From the NCBI RefSeq assembly GCF_010020825.1, contig NZ_JAACJE010000001.1, forward strand, positions 1,674,001 through 1,738,000: 64,000 nt of DNA, written 5' to 3'. This stretch comes from Acidovorax sp. 210-6 (GTDB lineage: Bacteria > Pseudomonadota > Gammaproteobacteria > Burkholderiales > Burkholderiaceae_C). Shown piece by piece: positions 29,676-37,931 of this stretch. Under the pieces are notes generated by a model. It saw only the letters and a program-made list of their open reading frames with translations. It was not told the origin of the DNA and ran no database searches. The position numbers and the translations under genes are program-made. Position 1 is the first letter of the stretch. Each line of letters starts with the position of its first letter.

Positions 29676-30269
29676 TCAGATCACCGCGCGCAGCGCAGGC
29701 CCGGTGCCTGCGCCCGAGGTGGCCCGCACCAAACGCTCCAGCAGGGGAGTGGGCTGGGTATCGGCGTCCACCAGGTCCATCTGCCAGGGCCCCATGAAGC
29801 CATGGGCCACGCTGGACTGCAAAAAGGCCAGCAGTTGGTCGTAATAGCCGTCCACGTTGAGCAGGCCGATGGGCTTGTCGTGGTAGCCCAGCTGGCGCCA
29901 GGTCCAGACCTCGAACAACTCTTCGAAGGTGCCAATGCCCCCCGGCAGGGCCAGAAAGGCGCCGCTGCGCTCGGCCATCAGTGCCTTGCGTTCGTGCATG
30001 GTTTGCACAATGTGCAGCTCGTCGCAGGCGTGGTTGGCAAATTCACGGTCCACCAGCGACTGCGGTATCACACCCACCACGCGGCCACCGGCTCCCGCGG
30101 TGGCCTGGGCCACCAGGCCCATCAGGCCGCCACTACCGCCGCCATACACAAGTTGCCCACCCTGGTGGCCAATCCATGCACCCACAGCGCGGGCAGCATC
30201 GGCGTACGAATCCAGGTTGCCAGGGCGTGAGCCGCAGTACACGCACAGCGAAAAAGCCGGTTCAGACAT
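29676..30269 (-). CDS. LOG family protein (cytokinin riboside 5'-monophosphate phosphoribohydrolase-like)
   Basis: 197-residue Rossmann-fold protein of the LOG family, often misnamed lysine decarboxylase. The signature PGGIGTFEELFEVWTW and an upstream GGGSGGLMG nucleotide loop are present. Members cleave nucleoside 5'-monophosphates to free base and ribose 5-phosphate; the bacterial role is usually nucleotide salvage or unknown. ATG at 30269 overlaps the RDD gene by eight bases, and a run of ten Cs lies directly upstream in place of a Shine-Dalgarno, so translation probably depends on the upstream gene. It is the last gene of the sigma factor operon and convergent with glnB (6 bp apart). Confidence 0.88.
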   Translation of the reverse strand: MSEPAFSLCVYCGSRPGNLDSYADAARAVGAWIGHQGGQLVYGGGSGGLMGLVAQATAGAGGRVVGVIPQSLVDREFANHACDELHIVQTMHERKALMAERSGAFLALPGGIGTFEELFEVWTWRQLGYHDKPIGLLNVDGYYDQLLAFLQSSVAHGFMGPWQMDLVDADTQPTPLLERLVRATSGAGTGPALRAVI

Positions 30270-30858
30270 GGGGGGGGGGCTGCTTGCCAAGGGCTTTGGG
30301 CTTGGAGTCTATGAGCCGGGTTCCGGCCAGTACGTCATGCCAGAACTGGCCCTGGGGATGGAGTCGGCTCGACAGGGACCAGACCACGATCCAGCCGATC
30401 ACCAGCACCGCAATTTCACCCACCGGCAGCCCAAACGGTGCCACCGCCAGCAGGGGTGGCAGAAACCACAGCCAACTCAGCACGTAACGCAGCAGGGCGC
30501 GTGGCTGGCTCACCGGGGCGCCGAAGCGATCCACCATGCGGATGTGCCAGGTCTTCATGGCCAGTGTTTGCCCCTTGGACCAAAACCACACGAAGTAGAT
30601 GCCAAAGACCACGAACAGGAAGGCCTGCAAGGCGTTTCGGTTGTCCAGCGCGTGGCGCGTTTGGCTCAAGGTGCCAAACAGGTAGCCAGCGATGAAGACC
30701 AAGCCAAACATCAGCATGCCTTCGTACAGCCAGCAGGCCATGCGGCGACCCAGGCCAGGCGTTGGCGAGAGTGCGCTGCCGTCGGGCGGCTGCGGCAAGG
30801 TCGGAGGGGTGGGGGAGGTGCCAGATTGCATGGGCAAGGCGATTGCAGGCAGCGCCAT
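30262..30858 (-). CDS. RDD family membrane protein
   Basis: 198-residue protein with an RDD domain. After a Pro/Ser-rich N-terminus of about 35 residues comes GRRMACWLYEGMLM and three to four membrane segments, including VWFWSKGQTLAMKTWHIRMVD, typical of RDD proteins. Proposed roles range from ion transport to membrane accessory proteins; none can be assigned here. ATG at 30858 is 15 bp after the DUF3106 gene. The C-terminus QPPPHV is encoded by a ten-C homopolymer; loss of one C would fuse this frame to the LOG gene. Confidence 0.82.
   Translation of the reverse strand: MALPAIALPMQSGTSPTPPTLPQPPDGSALSPTPGLGRRMACWLYEGMLMFGLVFIAGYLFGTLSQTRHALDNRNALQAFLFVVFGIYFVWFWSKGQTLAMKTWHIRMVDRFGAPVSQPRALLRYVLSWLWFLPPLLAVAPFGLPVGEIAVLVIGWIVVWSLSSRLHPQGQFWHDVLAGTRLIDSKPKALGKQPPPHV
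30270..30279. repeat. Homopolymer G10/C10 tract at the RDD-LOG junction
   Basis: Ten consecutive Gs on the plus strand, just before the LOG start codon and inside the last RDD codons. The RDD frame reads CAG CCC CCC CCC CAT GTC TGA. With nine Cs it would read CAG CCC CCC CCC ATG TCT, entering the LOG frame with no stop. Confidence 0.8.
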
Positions 30859-30873
30859 GCCGCCAGCGTCGGG

Positions 30874-31749
30874 TCAGTTGATGTAGATGTTGCTGGAGGG
30901 GCCTTCTGCCGGTGTGCCAGTCGGTGCGGGGGCGGAGGCGTCCGGCGCCATTGCAGGCGCCATGCTGTCGGCGGCGCTGGATGCCGTCGCGGCAGGTGCC
31001 TGGGCCGGGGCGGGCGCCACCGGTGGCTCGGCAGTGCGCTTCTCGCCTCCGCCAGGCGCTGCAATCCGCGGAGGGGAGTTCTTCGATGAAGGCACTTTCG
31101 GGGGATTGGCCACATTGTCCGGAGCCTGTTTGGCGGCTGGAACACGGGTGAACTTCTTGGGCGGTACGGGTTGGATGGACGTGGCTGCGCCCCGAGGTTT
31201 GGTGGCGGCACTGGCCGCAAGGCGTCGCTTTTCCTCTTCGCTCAAGGCCTGGTAGGCGTCCCACTGCGAGCGCTTGTCGTCCAGCCGCAGGCGTTGGGTG
31301 GCGGCAAAGTTGATCCGCGCCTGGTTGCGCTGCTGAATGCTCAGGCTGGCCCAGGCCGTCATGCGCTCGTGCAGGCGGGCCTGTTCGGACTCAGGCAGGG
31401 TGTGGAAGGTTTGCGCCAGTGCCAGCCAGCGGCGCTTTTGCACTTTGCTCAACAGTGCCCAGCGTTCGGCCAAGGGGTACAGCGCCAGCTTTTGGGGGGT
31501 GTCCAGCGTTTCCCAGCCTGGACCTTCCGAGGCCTGCGGGGTGGCAGAACTGCCTGTAGGCCCTGCGACCGCGCTGGGATGGCGGATGTTTTCCGGCGTG
31601 GTGTAGATGGTGCCGGGCAGTTCGCTCAGTTGTCCTGCGGCTTTCCATGCGCCCACCACCAAGGCACCCAGCAATGCCAACGCCAGCACGATGGCTGGCG
31701 TCGGGCTTTGAGAGGGAGTGGTCAATGGCGTGCGCTTGTGTCGGTGCAT
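30874..31749 (-). CDS. DUF3106 protein, membrane-anchored
   Basis: 291-residue protein with one N-terminal membrane segment (about residues 18-35) and most of the chain probably periplasmic. The DUF3106 region, about residues 78-170, is a helical repeat of Trp/Leu/Gln pattern: WETLDTPQKLALYPLAERW, then KVQKRRWLALAQ and RMTAWASLSIQQRNQAR. This resembles the helical-hairpin stress-sensor style of Spy/CpxP/CnrX proteins, but no homology is claimed. The last 110 residues are a Pro/Ala-rich low-complexity tail. It starts 32 bp after the DUF3619 gene, downstream of an ECF sigma factor, so it may be its sensor or its output. Function unknown. Confidence 0.8.
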   Translation of the reverse strand: MHRHKRTPLTTPSQSPTPAIVLALALLGALVVGAWKAAGQLSELPGTIYTTPENIRHPSAVAGPTGSSATPQASEGPGWETLDTPQKLALYPLAERWALLSKVQKRRWLALAQTFHTLPESEQARLHERMTAWASLSIQQRNQARINFAATQRLRLDDKRSQWDAYQALSEEEKRRLAASAATKPRGAATSIQPVPPKKFTRVPAAKQAPDNVANPPKVPSSKNSPPRIAAPGGGEKRTAEPPVAPAPAQAPAATASSAADSMAPAMAPDASAPAPTGTPAEGPSSNIYIN

Positions 31750-31781
31750 GCAAACAAAGGGAACCGGAAGGGCAGGGCTGC

Positions 31782-32231
31782 TCAGTGGGCCTGATGGCTG
31801 TCGGTGGTTTTCAGAAACTGGACAAACCCTGGGTCAGAGTATGCCGCTGGCGGCAGATCATCGGCAAGCAGGGCCGCATCGACCTCCGCCACCTCAAGGA
31901 TACCCGTTTCGTCCAGATCCATCTGAATGACCACCAGTCCCGCCAGCAGCGCAAGAACGGGCACCGCAGACAGCAGGGATTGCCACCAGCCCATCCCCTG
32001 GGGGCCGGTTCCCAGCACGGCGCTGTGACCGGCCCTGTGCACCGACCCTGCGGCATGCATGATGGCAACGGGTTTCTTGCGCCGGGCCAGTGCCTGCATG
32101 CGCGAGGCGCGCAGGCGTTCGCTGATGTCGTAGGGCAGCTGCTGCGTGCCTTCCGACAGGCGCAAGGCCACGCTGCGAGCGAAATGCTCGGCATTGCGTT
32201 CGTTCGATGGCGGGTAGCTGTGGTCGTTCAT
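31782..32231 (-). CDS. DUF3619 protein, candidate anti-sigma factor
   Basis: 149-residue protein with a cytoplasmic N-terminal helical region (1-80, including FARSVALRLSEGTQQLPYDI), one membrane segment at about 83-104 and a 45-residue acidic C-terminus probably outside. This topology, and the 4-base ATGA overlap with the ECF sigma gene just upstream, are typical of anti-sigma factors. No ZAS zinc motif (HxxxCxxC) is present, so a classical RsrA-type fold is not supported. The anti-sigma role is inference from topology and coupling. Confidence 0.8.
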   Translation of the reverse strand: MNDHSYPPSNERNAEHFARSVALRLSEGTQQLPYDISERLRASRMQALARRKKPVAIMHAAGSVHRAGHSAVLGTGPQGMGWWQSLLSAVPVLALLAGLVVIQMDLDETGILEVAEVDAALLADDLPPAAYSDPGFVQFLKTTDSHQAH

Positions 32232-32797
32232 AGCTTGATTCCTCTGGCCTTCAATGCCTTGCTCAGGGCCTGGATGGCACGGAAACAGTGGGTTTTGACG
32301 CTGCCTTCCGAGCAGCCCATGGCGGCTGCTGTTTCAGCCACGTCCATTTCTTCCCAGTAACGCATGAGAAAGGCCTCCCGTTGACGTGGGGGCAGCTCCT
32401 GGATTTCCAATTCGATGTCGCGCAGCACCTGGCCCCGTTCTGCCTGGTCCTGGGCGCTTTGGGCCTGCTCCCCACCTTCAGGGCCATTCCAGGCTTCCAG
32501 CAGGTCGAAGTCTCCCCCGTCGTCGGCATTGCCCTCGAAGTCTGCCATGGACGAGAACAATGCATTGTGCGTCTTCTGGCGCCGGAACCAGTCCAGCGTG
32601 CAGTTGGACAGGATACGCTGGAACAGCATGGGCAGTTCCGCAGGCGGCTTGTCGCCATAGTGCTCCGACAGGCGCATCATGCTGTCCTGCACGATGTCCA
32701 GGGCCGATTCCTCGTTGCGAACGTGGTACAGCGCGCGCTTGAAGGCGCGTTTTTCCACGCTCTTGAGGAAATCCGAGAGTTCTTTTTCGGTGGCCAA
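32228..32797 (-). CDS. RNA polymerase ECF-type sigma factor
   Basis: About 189 residues with sigma-70 region 2 (ALYHVRNEESALDIVQDSMM, then MLFQRILSNCTLDWFRRQK) and region 4 (LEIQELPPRQREAFLMRYWEE, then the helix-turn-helix VAETAAAMGCSEGSVKTHC). A low-complexity acidic linker joins them. The N-terminus ATEKELSDFLKSVEKRAFKRA is conserved in this group, so I chose TTG at 32797; in-frame sequence continues upstream to another TTG at 32944 but looks unconserved. The start is weakly supported because no good Shine-Dalgarno precedes it. The gene heads a five-gene leftward operon with DUF3619, DUF3106, RDD and LOG, and is divergent from ilvB. Confidence 0.88.
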   Translation of the reverse strand: MATEKELSDFLKSVEKRAFKRALYHVRNEESALDIVQDSMMRLSEHYGDKPPAELPMLFQRILSNCTLDWFRRQKTHNALFSSMADFEGNADDGGDFDLLEAWNGPEGGEQAQSAQDQAERGQVLRDIELEIQELPPRQREAFLMRYWEEMDVAETAAAMGCSEGSVKTHCFRAIQALSKALKARGIKL

Positions 32798-33082
32798 GGG
32801 GATGGATCGGGAAGGAAAGATGCGCGTCAGGTTGCGCCAGGCAGCTGCATGCCGCTGTAACAGCGTTGGATTATCGCATCGCAAGGCTTTTTTACGACAG
32901 AGCACCCATTTGCTTTGTTGCGGTGCGATAATGAACCCCTGCAACTAAAGGCAAACGGGTCACGGTCCGGCGCGGAGATCATCGCGCTCATGTCCTTGGC
33001 CTCAAGTTCCGAGCGGGCTTCACGAGAGCAGGCGCAAGGGGCACCCAAGGTTTTTCGTCAGAGAAATTCGCAAAGGTTCATC

Positions 33083-34864
33083 ATGGAAATCACCAAGGCC
33101 GAAATCGCTTCGGCGGCTGCTGCACAGCAACACACGCATTCCCCGCAAGAGCTCATGGGCTCTGAAATCCTCGTCAAGGCCCTGCAGGCCGAAGGCGTGA
33201 AGTACATCTGGGGCTATCCCGGCGGCGCGGTGCTCTACATCTACGACGCGCTCTACAAGCAAGACACCATGCAGCACGTGCTGGTGCGCCATGAACAGGC
33301 CGCCGTGCATGCCGCCGACGGTTATGCGCGCGCTACGGGCGATGTGGGTGTGGCGCTGGTGACCTCGGGGCCGGGCGTGACCAATGCCGTGACCGGCATC
33401 GCCACGGCGTACATGGACAGCATTCCCATGGTGATCATCACCGGGCAGGTGCCGACGGCAGCCATCGGCCTCGATGCCTTTCAGGAGTGCGACACCGTGG
33501 GCATCACGCGCCCCATCGTCAAGCACAACTTCCTGGTCAAGGACGCCCGTGACCTGGCGGTCACGCTGAAAAAGGCCTTCCACATTGCCCGCACCGGCCG
33601 TCCTGGCCCGGTGGTGGTCGATATTCCCAAGGACGTGTCCTTCAAGAAGGTGCCTTTCGAGGGCTATCCGCAGTCCGTCGAAATGCGCTCCTACAACCCG
33701 GTGCGCAAGGGCCATGGTGGCCAGATCCGCAAGGCGCTGCAGTTGCTGATGTCGGCCAAGCGCCCTTACATCTACACGGGCGGCGGCGTGCTGCTGGGCA
33801 ATGCCACGCAAGAGCTGCGCACCCTGGTCGACATGCTGGGCTACCCGGTCACGAACACGCTGATGGGGTTGGGCGCTTACCCGGCCAGCGACCGCAAGTT
33901 CCTGGGCATGCTGGGCATGCATGGTACCGTCGAGGCCAACAGCGCCATGCAGAACTGTGACGTGCTGCTGGCCGTGGGCGCGCGCTTCGATGACCGCGTG
34001 ATCGGCAATCCCAAGCATTTCGCACAGAACGACCGCAAGATCATCCACATCGACATCGACCCGTCGAGCATTTCCAAGCGCGTGAAGGTCGATATCCCGA
34101 TCGTCGGTGACGTCAAGGAGGTGTTGACCGAACTGATCGCGATGATCCGCGAGACCACGCAGCGCCCCGACGCTGGCGCCCTGGCCGCTTGGTGGGACAC
34201 CATCGAAGGCTGGCGCGAGCGCCAGTGCCTCAAATACGACATGGGCAGCCCGGACGTCATCAAGCCGCAGTACGTGGTCGAGACGCTCTGGAACATGACC
34301 AAGGATGCCGACACCTACATCACGTCCGACGTCGGCCAGCACCAGATGTGGGCTGCCCAGTACTACCGCTTCGACGAACCCCGCCGCTGGATCAACTCCG
34401 GCGGCCTGGGCACCATGGGCGTGGGCATTCCCTACGCCATGGGCATCAAGCTGGCCAAGCCCAAGAGCGAGGTGTTCTGCATCACGGGTGAAGGTTCGGT
34501 GCAGATGAACATCCAGGAGCTCTCCACCTGCCTGCAGTACAACACGCCGATCAAGATCTGCGCGTTGAACAACCGCTACCTGGGCATGGTGCGCCAGTGG
34601 CAGGAGATCGAATACTCCGGCCGCTACAGCCACAGCTACATGGATGCGCTGCCCAACTTCGTGAAGCTGGCCGAGGCCTATGGCCATGTCGGCCTGCTGA
34701 TCGAGCACGCCAAGGACGTGGAGCCCGCGCTGCGCGAGGCGCGCAAGCTCAAGGACCGGACCGTGTTCCTGGACTTCCGCACCGACCCCACCGAGAACGT
34801 GTTCCCGATGGTGCAGGCCGGCAAGGGTCTGACGGAAATGTTGCTGGGGTCGGAGGACCTTTAA
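33083..34864 (+). CDS. ilvB: Acetolactate synthase, large catalytic subunit
   Basis: 593-residue thiamine-diphosphate enzyme catalysing the first common step of branched-chain amino acid synthesis. The ThDP glutamate lies in LVRHEQAAVHAADGYAR, and the metal/ThDP motif is GEGSVQMNIQEL...NN. FAD and quinone-like site sequences are as in IlvB/IlvI. ATG at 33083 gives MEITKAEIASAA; upstream in-frame ATGs would add unconserved sequence. ilvH follows after 185 bp that contain a dispersed repeat and a possible RNA element, so the subunits are probably tuned separately. Confidence 0.97.
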   Translation: MEITKAEIASAAAAQQHTHSPQELMGSEILVKALQAEGVKYIWGYPGGAVLYIYDALYKQDTMQHVLVRHEQAAVHAADGYARATGDVGVALVTSGPGVTNAVTGIATAYMDSIPMVIITGQVPTAAIGLDAFQECDTVGITRPIVKHNFLVKDARDLAVTLKKAFHIARTGRPGPVVVDIPKDVSFKKVPFEGYPQSVEMRSYNPVRKGHGGQIRKALQLLMSAKRPYIYTGGGVLLGNATQELRTLVDMLGYPVTNTLMGLGAYPASDRKFLGMLGMHGTVEANSAMQNCDVLLAVGARFDDRVIGNPKHFAQNDRKIIHIDIDPSSISKRVKVDIPIVGDVKEVLTELIAMIRETTQRPDAGALAAWWDTIEGWRERQCLKYDMGSPDVIKPQYVVETLWNMTKDADTYITSDVGQHQMWAAQYYRFDEPRRWINSGGLGTMGVGIPYAMGIKLAKPKSEVFCITGEGSVQMNIQELSTCLQYNTPIKICALNNRYLGMVRQWQEIEYSGRYSHSYMDALPNFVKLAEAYGHVGLLIEHAKDVEPALREARKLKDRTVFLDFRTDPTENVFPMVQAGKGLTEMLLGSEDL

Positions 34865-34876
34865 GCAAAACTGGCC

Positions 34877-34921
34877 CCAGCGCTTGCTAAACAAGCGCTG
34901 GTAGCTATCAATACGATAGCT
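34877..34921 (+). repeat. Dispersed hairpin repeat, intact copy between ilvB and ilvH
   Basis: The clearest copy. Stem CCAGCGCTTG / CAAGCGCTGG (34877-34886 and 34892-34901, 5-base loop) is followed by stem AGCTATC / GATAGCT (34903-34909 and 34915-34921, 5-base loop), then TTTTATT. Both stems are perfect. The T-rich end could allow some termination between ilvB and ilvH. Confidence 0.8.
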
Positions 34922-34998
34922 TTTATTGACGAATCTATTGCCTGCCAAGCCTGCGCATTACCGTGTGCGGGGGAGGGCAGCGAAAAACGACAGTTTTC

Positions 34999-35030
34999 TG
35001 CGACCCCTTGTGGATCGTGCTGCCGTCGCA
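34999..35030 (+). promoter_or_regulatory. Structured leader just upstream of ilvH
   Basis: Stem TGCGAC / GTCGCA (34999-35004 and 35025-35030) ends immediately before the ilvH ribosome site AAAGAGGAA. A betaproteobacterial 'ilvH' RNA motif has been described by comparative genomics, and this may be a member. I cannot test covariance here. It could control access to the ribosome site. Confidence 0.4.
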
Positions 35031-35049
35031 AAAAGAGGAATCTGATCCC

Positions 35050-35541
35050 ATGAAACACATCATTGCCGTTTTGCTGGAAAACGAGGCCGGTGCCCTTTCC
35101 CGCGTGGTGGGCCTGTTCTCGGCCCGTGGCTACAACATCGAGTCGCTCACCGTGGCGCCCACCGAGGATGCATCGCTCTCGCGCATGACCATCCAGACCA
35201 CGGGCTCCGACGACGTGATCGAGCAGATCACCAAGCACCTGAATCGTCTCATCGAGGTGGTCAAGGTGGTCGACCTCACCGAGGGTGCCTACACCGAGCG
35301 CGAGCTCATGATGGTGAAGGTGCGCGCGGTGGGCAAGGAGCGCGAGGAGATGAAGCGCATGGCCGACATCTTCCGTGGCCGCATCATCGACGTGACCGAG
35401 AAGAGCTACACCATTGAGCTGACCGGCGACCAGTCCAAGAACGAAGCCTTCCTGCAGGCCATCGACCGCACGGCCATCCTGGAAACCGTGCGCACGGGTG
35501 CCAGCGGTATCGGCCGTGGCGAGCGCATCCTGCGCGTGTGA
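35050..35541 (+). CDS. ilvH: Acetolactate synthase, small regulatory subunit
   Basis: 163-residue ACT-domain protein that activates IlvB and gives valine feedback inhibition. The N-terminal ACT domain starts MKHIIAVLLENEAGALSRVVGLFSARG in two adjacent blocks and contains YNIESLTVAPTED. The C-terminal part has RGRIIDVTEKSYTIELTGD. ATG at 35050 follows AAAGAGGAA with 10-base spacing. It is preceded by a long gap with structured DNA. Length is normal for proteobacterial IlvH. Confidence 0.96.
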   Translation: MKHIIAVLLENEAGALSRVVGLFSARGYNIESLTVAPTEDASLSRMTIQTTGSDDVIEQITKHLNRLIEVVKVVDLTEGAYTERELMMVKVRAVGKEREEMKRMADIFRGRIIDVTEKSYTIELTGDQSKNEAFLQAIDRTAILETVRTGASGIGRGERILRV

Positions 35542-35571
35542 CGGATGGGTCTTCGAACGGCTAGCGTCGTT

Positions 35572-35611
35572 GGGGAGCCTTGCCGTGCTTCAGCACTGTC
35601 TGCGGCTCCCC
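35572..35611 (+). other. Nested hairpin between ilvH and ilvC
   Basis: Outer stem GGGGAGCC / GGCTCCCC (35572-35579 and 35604-35611) enclosing inner stem GTGC-TTCA-GCAC (35585-35596). No T tract follows. It may stabilise or process the mRNA, or be a leader structure of ilvC. Confidence 0.45.
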
Positions 35612-35646
35612 GCCTGGCCATCCGGCCCAATCCCAATCCCATGTAA

Positions 35647-36717
<1,071 letters not shown>

Positions 36718-36739
36718 GCCCCTGCGGCCCGGTTCCTGC

Positions 36740-36768
36740 AAAGGCCACTTCGGTGGCTTTTGCCTTTT
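36740..36768 (+). terminator. Hairpin terminator after ilvC
   Basis: Stem AAAGGCCAC / GTGGCTTTT-like (nine pairs including one G-U) capped by TTCG, then TTTTGCCTTTTC. The UUCG tetraloop and the T-rich end favour intrinsic termination, though the T run is interrupted. Confidence 0.65.
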
Positions 36769-36823
36769 CTGGATCGGGGTGGCCGGTCGCGGCTACACTG
36801 CCAAGCTCTGGCAGGATTTGACT

Positions 36824-36867
36824 GCTATTGTTTTCGTAGCTACTTGCGCATGATGGATGCGCGCTGG
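36824..36867 (-). repeat. Dispersed hairpin repeat overlapping the pssA leader
   Basis: Reversed copy. Minus strand order: GCGCAT / ATGCGC hairpin (36846-36851 and 36857-36862), AAGTAGCTA, then GCTA...TAGC ends (36824-36827 and 36837-36840). It ends about 12 bp before the pssA start codon, next to its GGAG ribosome site, so it could affect pssA translation. Confidence 0.6.
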
Positions 36868-36878
36868 AGACCCATTTG

Positions 36879-37712
36879 ATGCATGACGGCGAAGAATCGA
36901 CTGTGGAAGAAGGCGTGGTGGTGCGCAAGCGGCGCAAGGGCATCTACATCCTGCCCAACCTGTTCACGCTGGCGGCCTTGTTCGGCGGTTTCTATGCCAT
37001 CGTCATGGCCATGAACGGGCGCTTCGACATGGCGGCCATTGGCGTGTTCTGCGCCATGGTGCTTGACAGCCTGGATGGCCGCGTGGCCCGCATGACCAAC
37101 ACGCAAAGCGCGTTCGGCGAGCAGATGGATTCGCTCTCGGACATGGTGTCCTTCGGCGCGGCGCCCGCGCTCATCGCCTATGTCTGGGCGCTCAGCGGCC
37201 TGGGGCGCTGGGGTTGGATCGCCGCCTTTGTCTATTGCGCCTGCGCGGCGCTGCGTCTGGCGCGCTTCAACGTCAATACCGGCGTGGTGGACAAACGCTA
37301 CTTCCAGGGCCTGCCTTCGCCCGCCGCAGCGGCGCTGGTGGCGGGCTTCATCTGGCTGATGACGGAACTCGGCGTGCAGCGTGGCCAGGATCATTGGCTG
37401 ACCTGGACCCAGGTCACCTGGATCATGTTCGGCTTCACGCTCTATGCGGGCCTGACCATGGTGACCAACGTGCCGTTCTACAGCTTCAAGGACGTGCAGA
37501 TGAAAAAGAGCGTGCCGTTCGCGGTCATCGTGCTGATCGCGCTGGGCATCGCCGTCATCAATATCCATCCGCCCATCGTCCTGTTCGGTGTGTTCGTGCT
37601 GTACGGGCTCAGCGGCTACGTGGTCTATGCCTGGCGCAAGTCGCGCGGACAGCACACCAGCGTCATCAGCACCTCCACCGACGAACCCGACGAGCGCGGC
37701 CTGCACAAGTGA
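36879..37712 (+). CDS. pssA: CDP-diacylglycerol-serine O-phosphatidyltransferase
   Basis: 277-residue integral membrane enzyme making phosphatidylserine, precursor of phosphatidylethanolamine. The CDP-alcohol phosphatidyltransferase motif D63-x2-D66-G67-x2-A70-R71-x8-G80-x3-D84-x3-D88 is complete. Seven to eight hydrophobic segments follow the N-terminal Arg/Lys-rich start. ATG at 36879 is chosen over a TTG three bases upstream. Linkage of pssA to ilvC and leuA is common in this bacterial group; a shared message is possible but a terminator-like hairpin intervenes. Confidence 0.95.
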   Translation: MHDGEESTVEEGVVVRKRRKGIYILPNLFTLAALFGGFYAIVMAMNGRFDMAAIGVFCAMVLDSLDGRVARMTNTQSAFGEQMDSLSDMVSFGAAPALIAYVWALSGLGRWGWIAAFVYCACAALRLARFNVNTGVVDKRYFQGLPSPAAAALVAGFIWLMTELGVQRGQDHWLTWTQVTWIMFGFTLYAGLTMVTNVPFYSFKDVQMKKSVPFAVIVLIALGIAVINIHPPIVLFGVFVLYGLSGYVVYAWRKSRGQHTSVISTSTDEPDERGLHK

Positions 37713-37759
37713 GCAGGCCCTGGCTGCAGAACCCCGGGATTTGTGCTACATTGCTCTGC

Positions 37760-37813
37760 ATGAAATCGTTTGCACCGGCCCTACTGCTATCCTCCTACGG
37801 GCGGAGACAGTAA
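37760..37813 (+). CDS. leuA leader peptide
   Basis: 17-residue open frame [17 protein letters not shown] ending in TAA. It has three adjacent Leu codons CTA CTG CTA, two of them rare in this GC-rich genome. It precedes an intrinsic terminator and then leuA, the classical layout of ribosome-mediated attenuation: stalling at Leu codons when charged tRNA-Leu is scarce would prevent the terminator. A possible -10 TACATT (37747-37752) places the transcript start very close to the ATG, so the leader may be leaderless or nearly so. Confidence 0.8.
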   Translation: MKSFAPALLLSSYGRRQ

Positions 37814-37839
37814 CGCGCGCGCGCACACTTTTTCCACAC

Positions 37840-37874
37840 AGGCCCGTCTGCTCTCGCAACGGGCCTTTTGTTTT
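37840..37874 (+). terminator. leuA attenuator (intrinsic terminator)
   Basis: Perfect 8-bp stem AGGCCCGT / ACGGGCCT (37840-37847 and 37859-37866), 11-base loop, then TTTTGTTTT. It lies 27 bp after the leader peptide stop and 58 bp before the leuA start. Confidence 0.85.
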
Positions 37875-37931
37875 GGGCGCCAGGGATTGCCGTTGCGGGC
37901 CACCCCCACCACCAGGAACCAGGAGAACCAC

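Noticed and set aside
32798-32944. Longer N-terminus of the ECF sigma factor from TTG 32944
   Set aside because: The extra 49 residues look unlike sigma factors and the known group starts at the ATEKELSDF block; kept only as a note.
32931-32948. Five-codon frame MNPCN upstream of ilvB considered as an ilv leader peptide
   Set aside because: It has no run of Ile, Leu or Val codons and no terminator follows before ilvB, so there is no case for attenuation.
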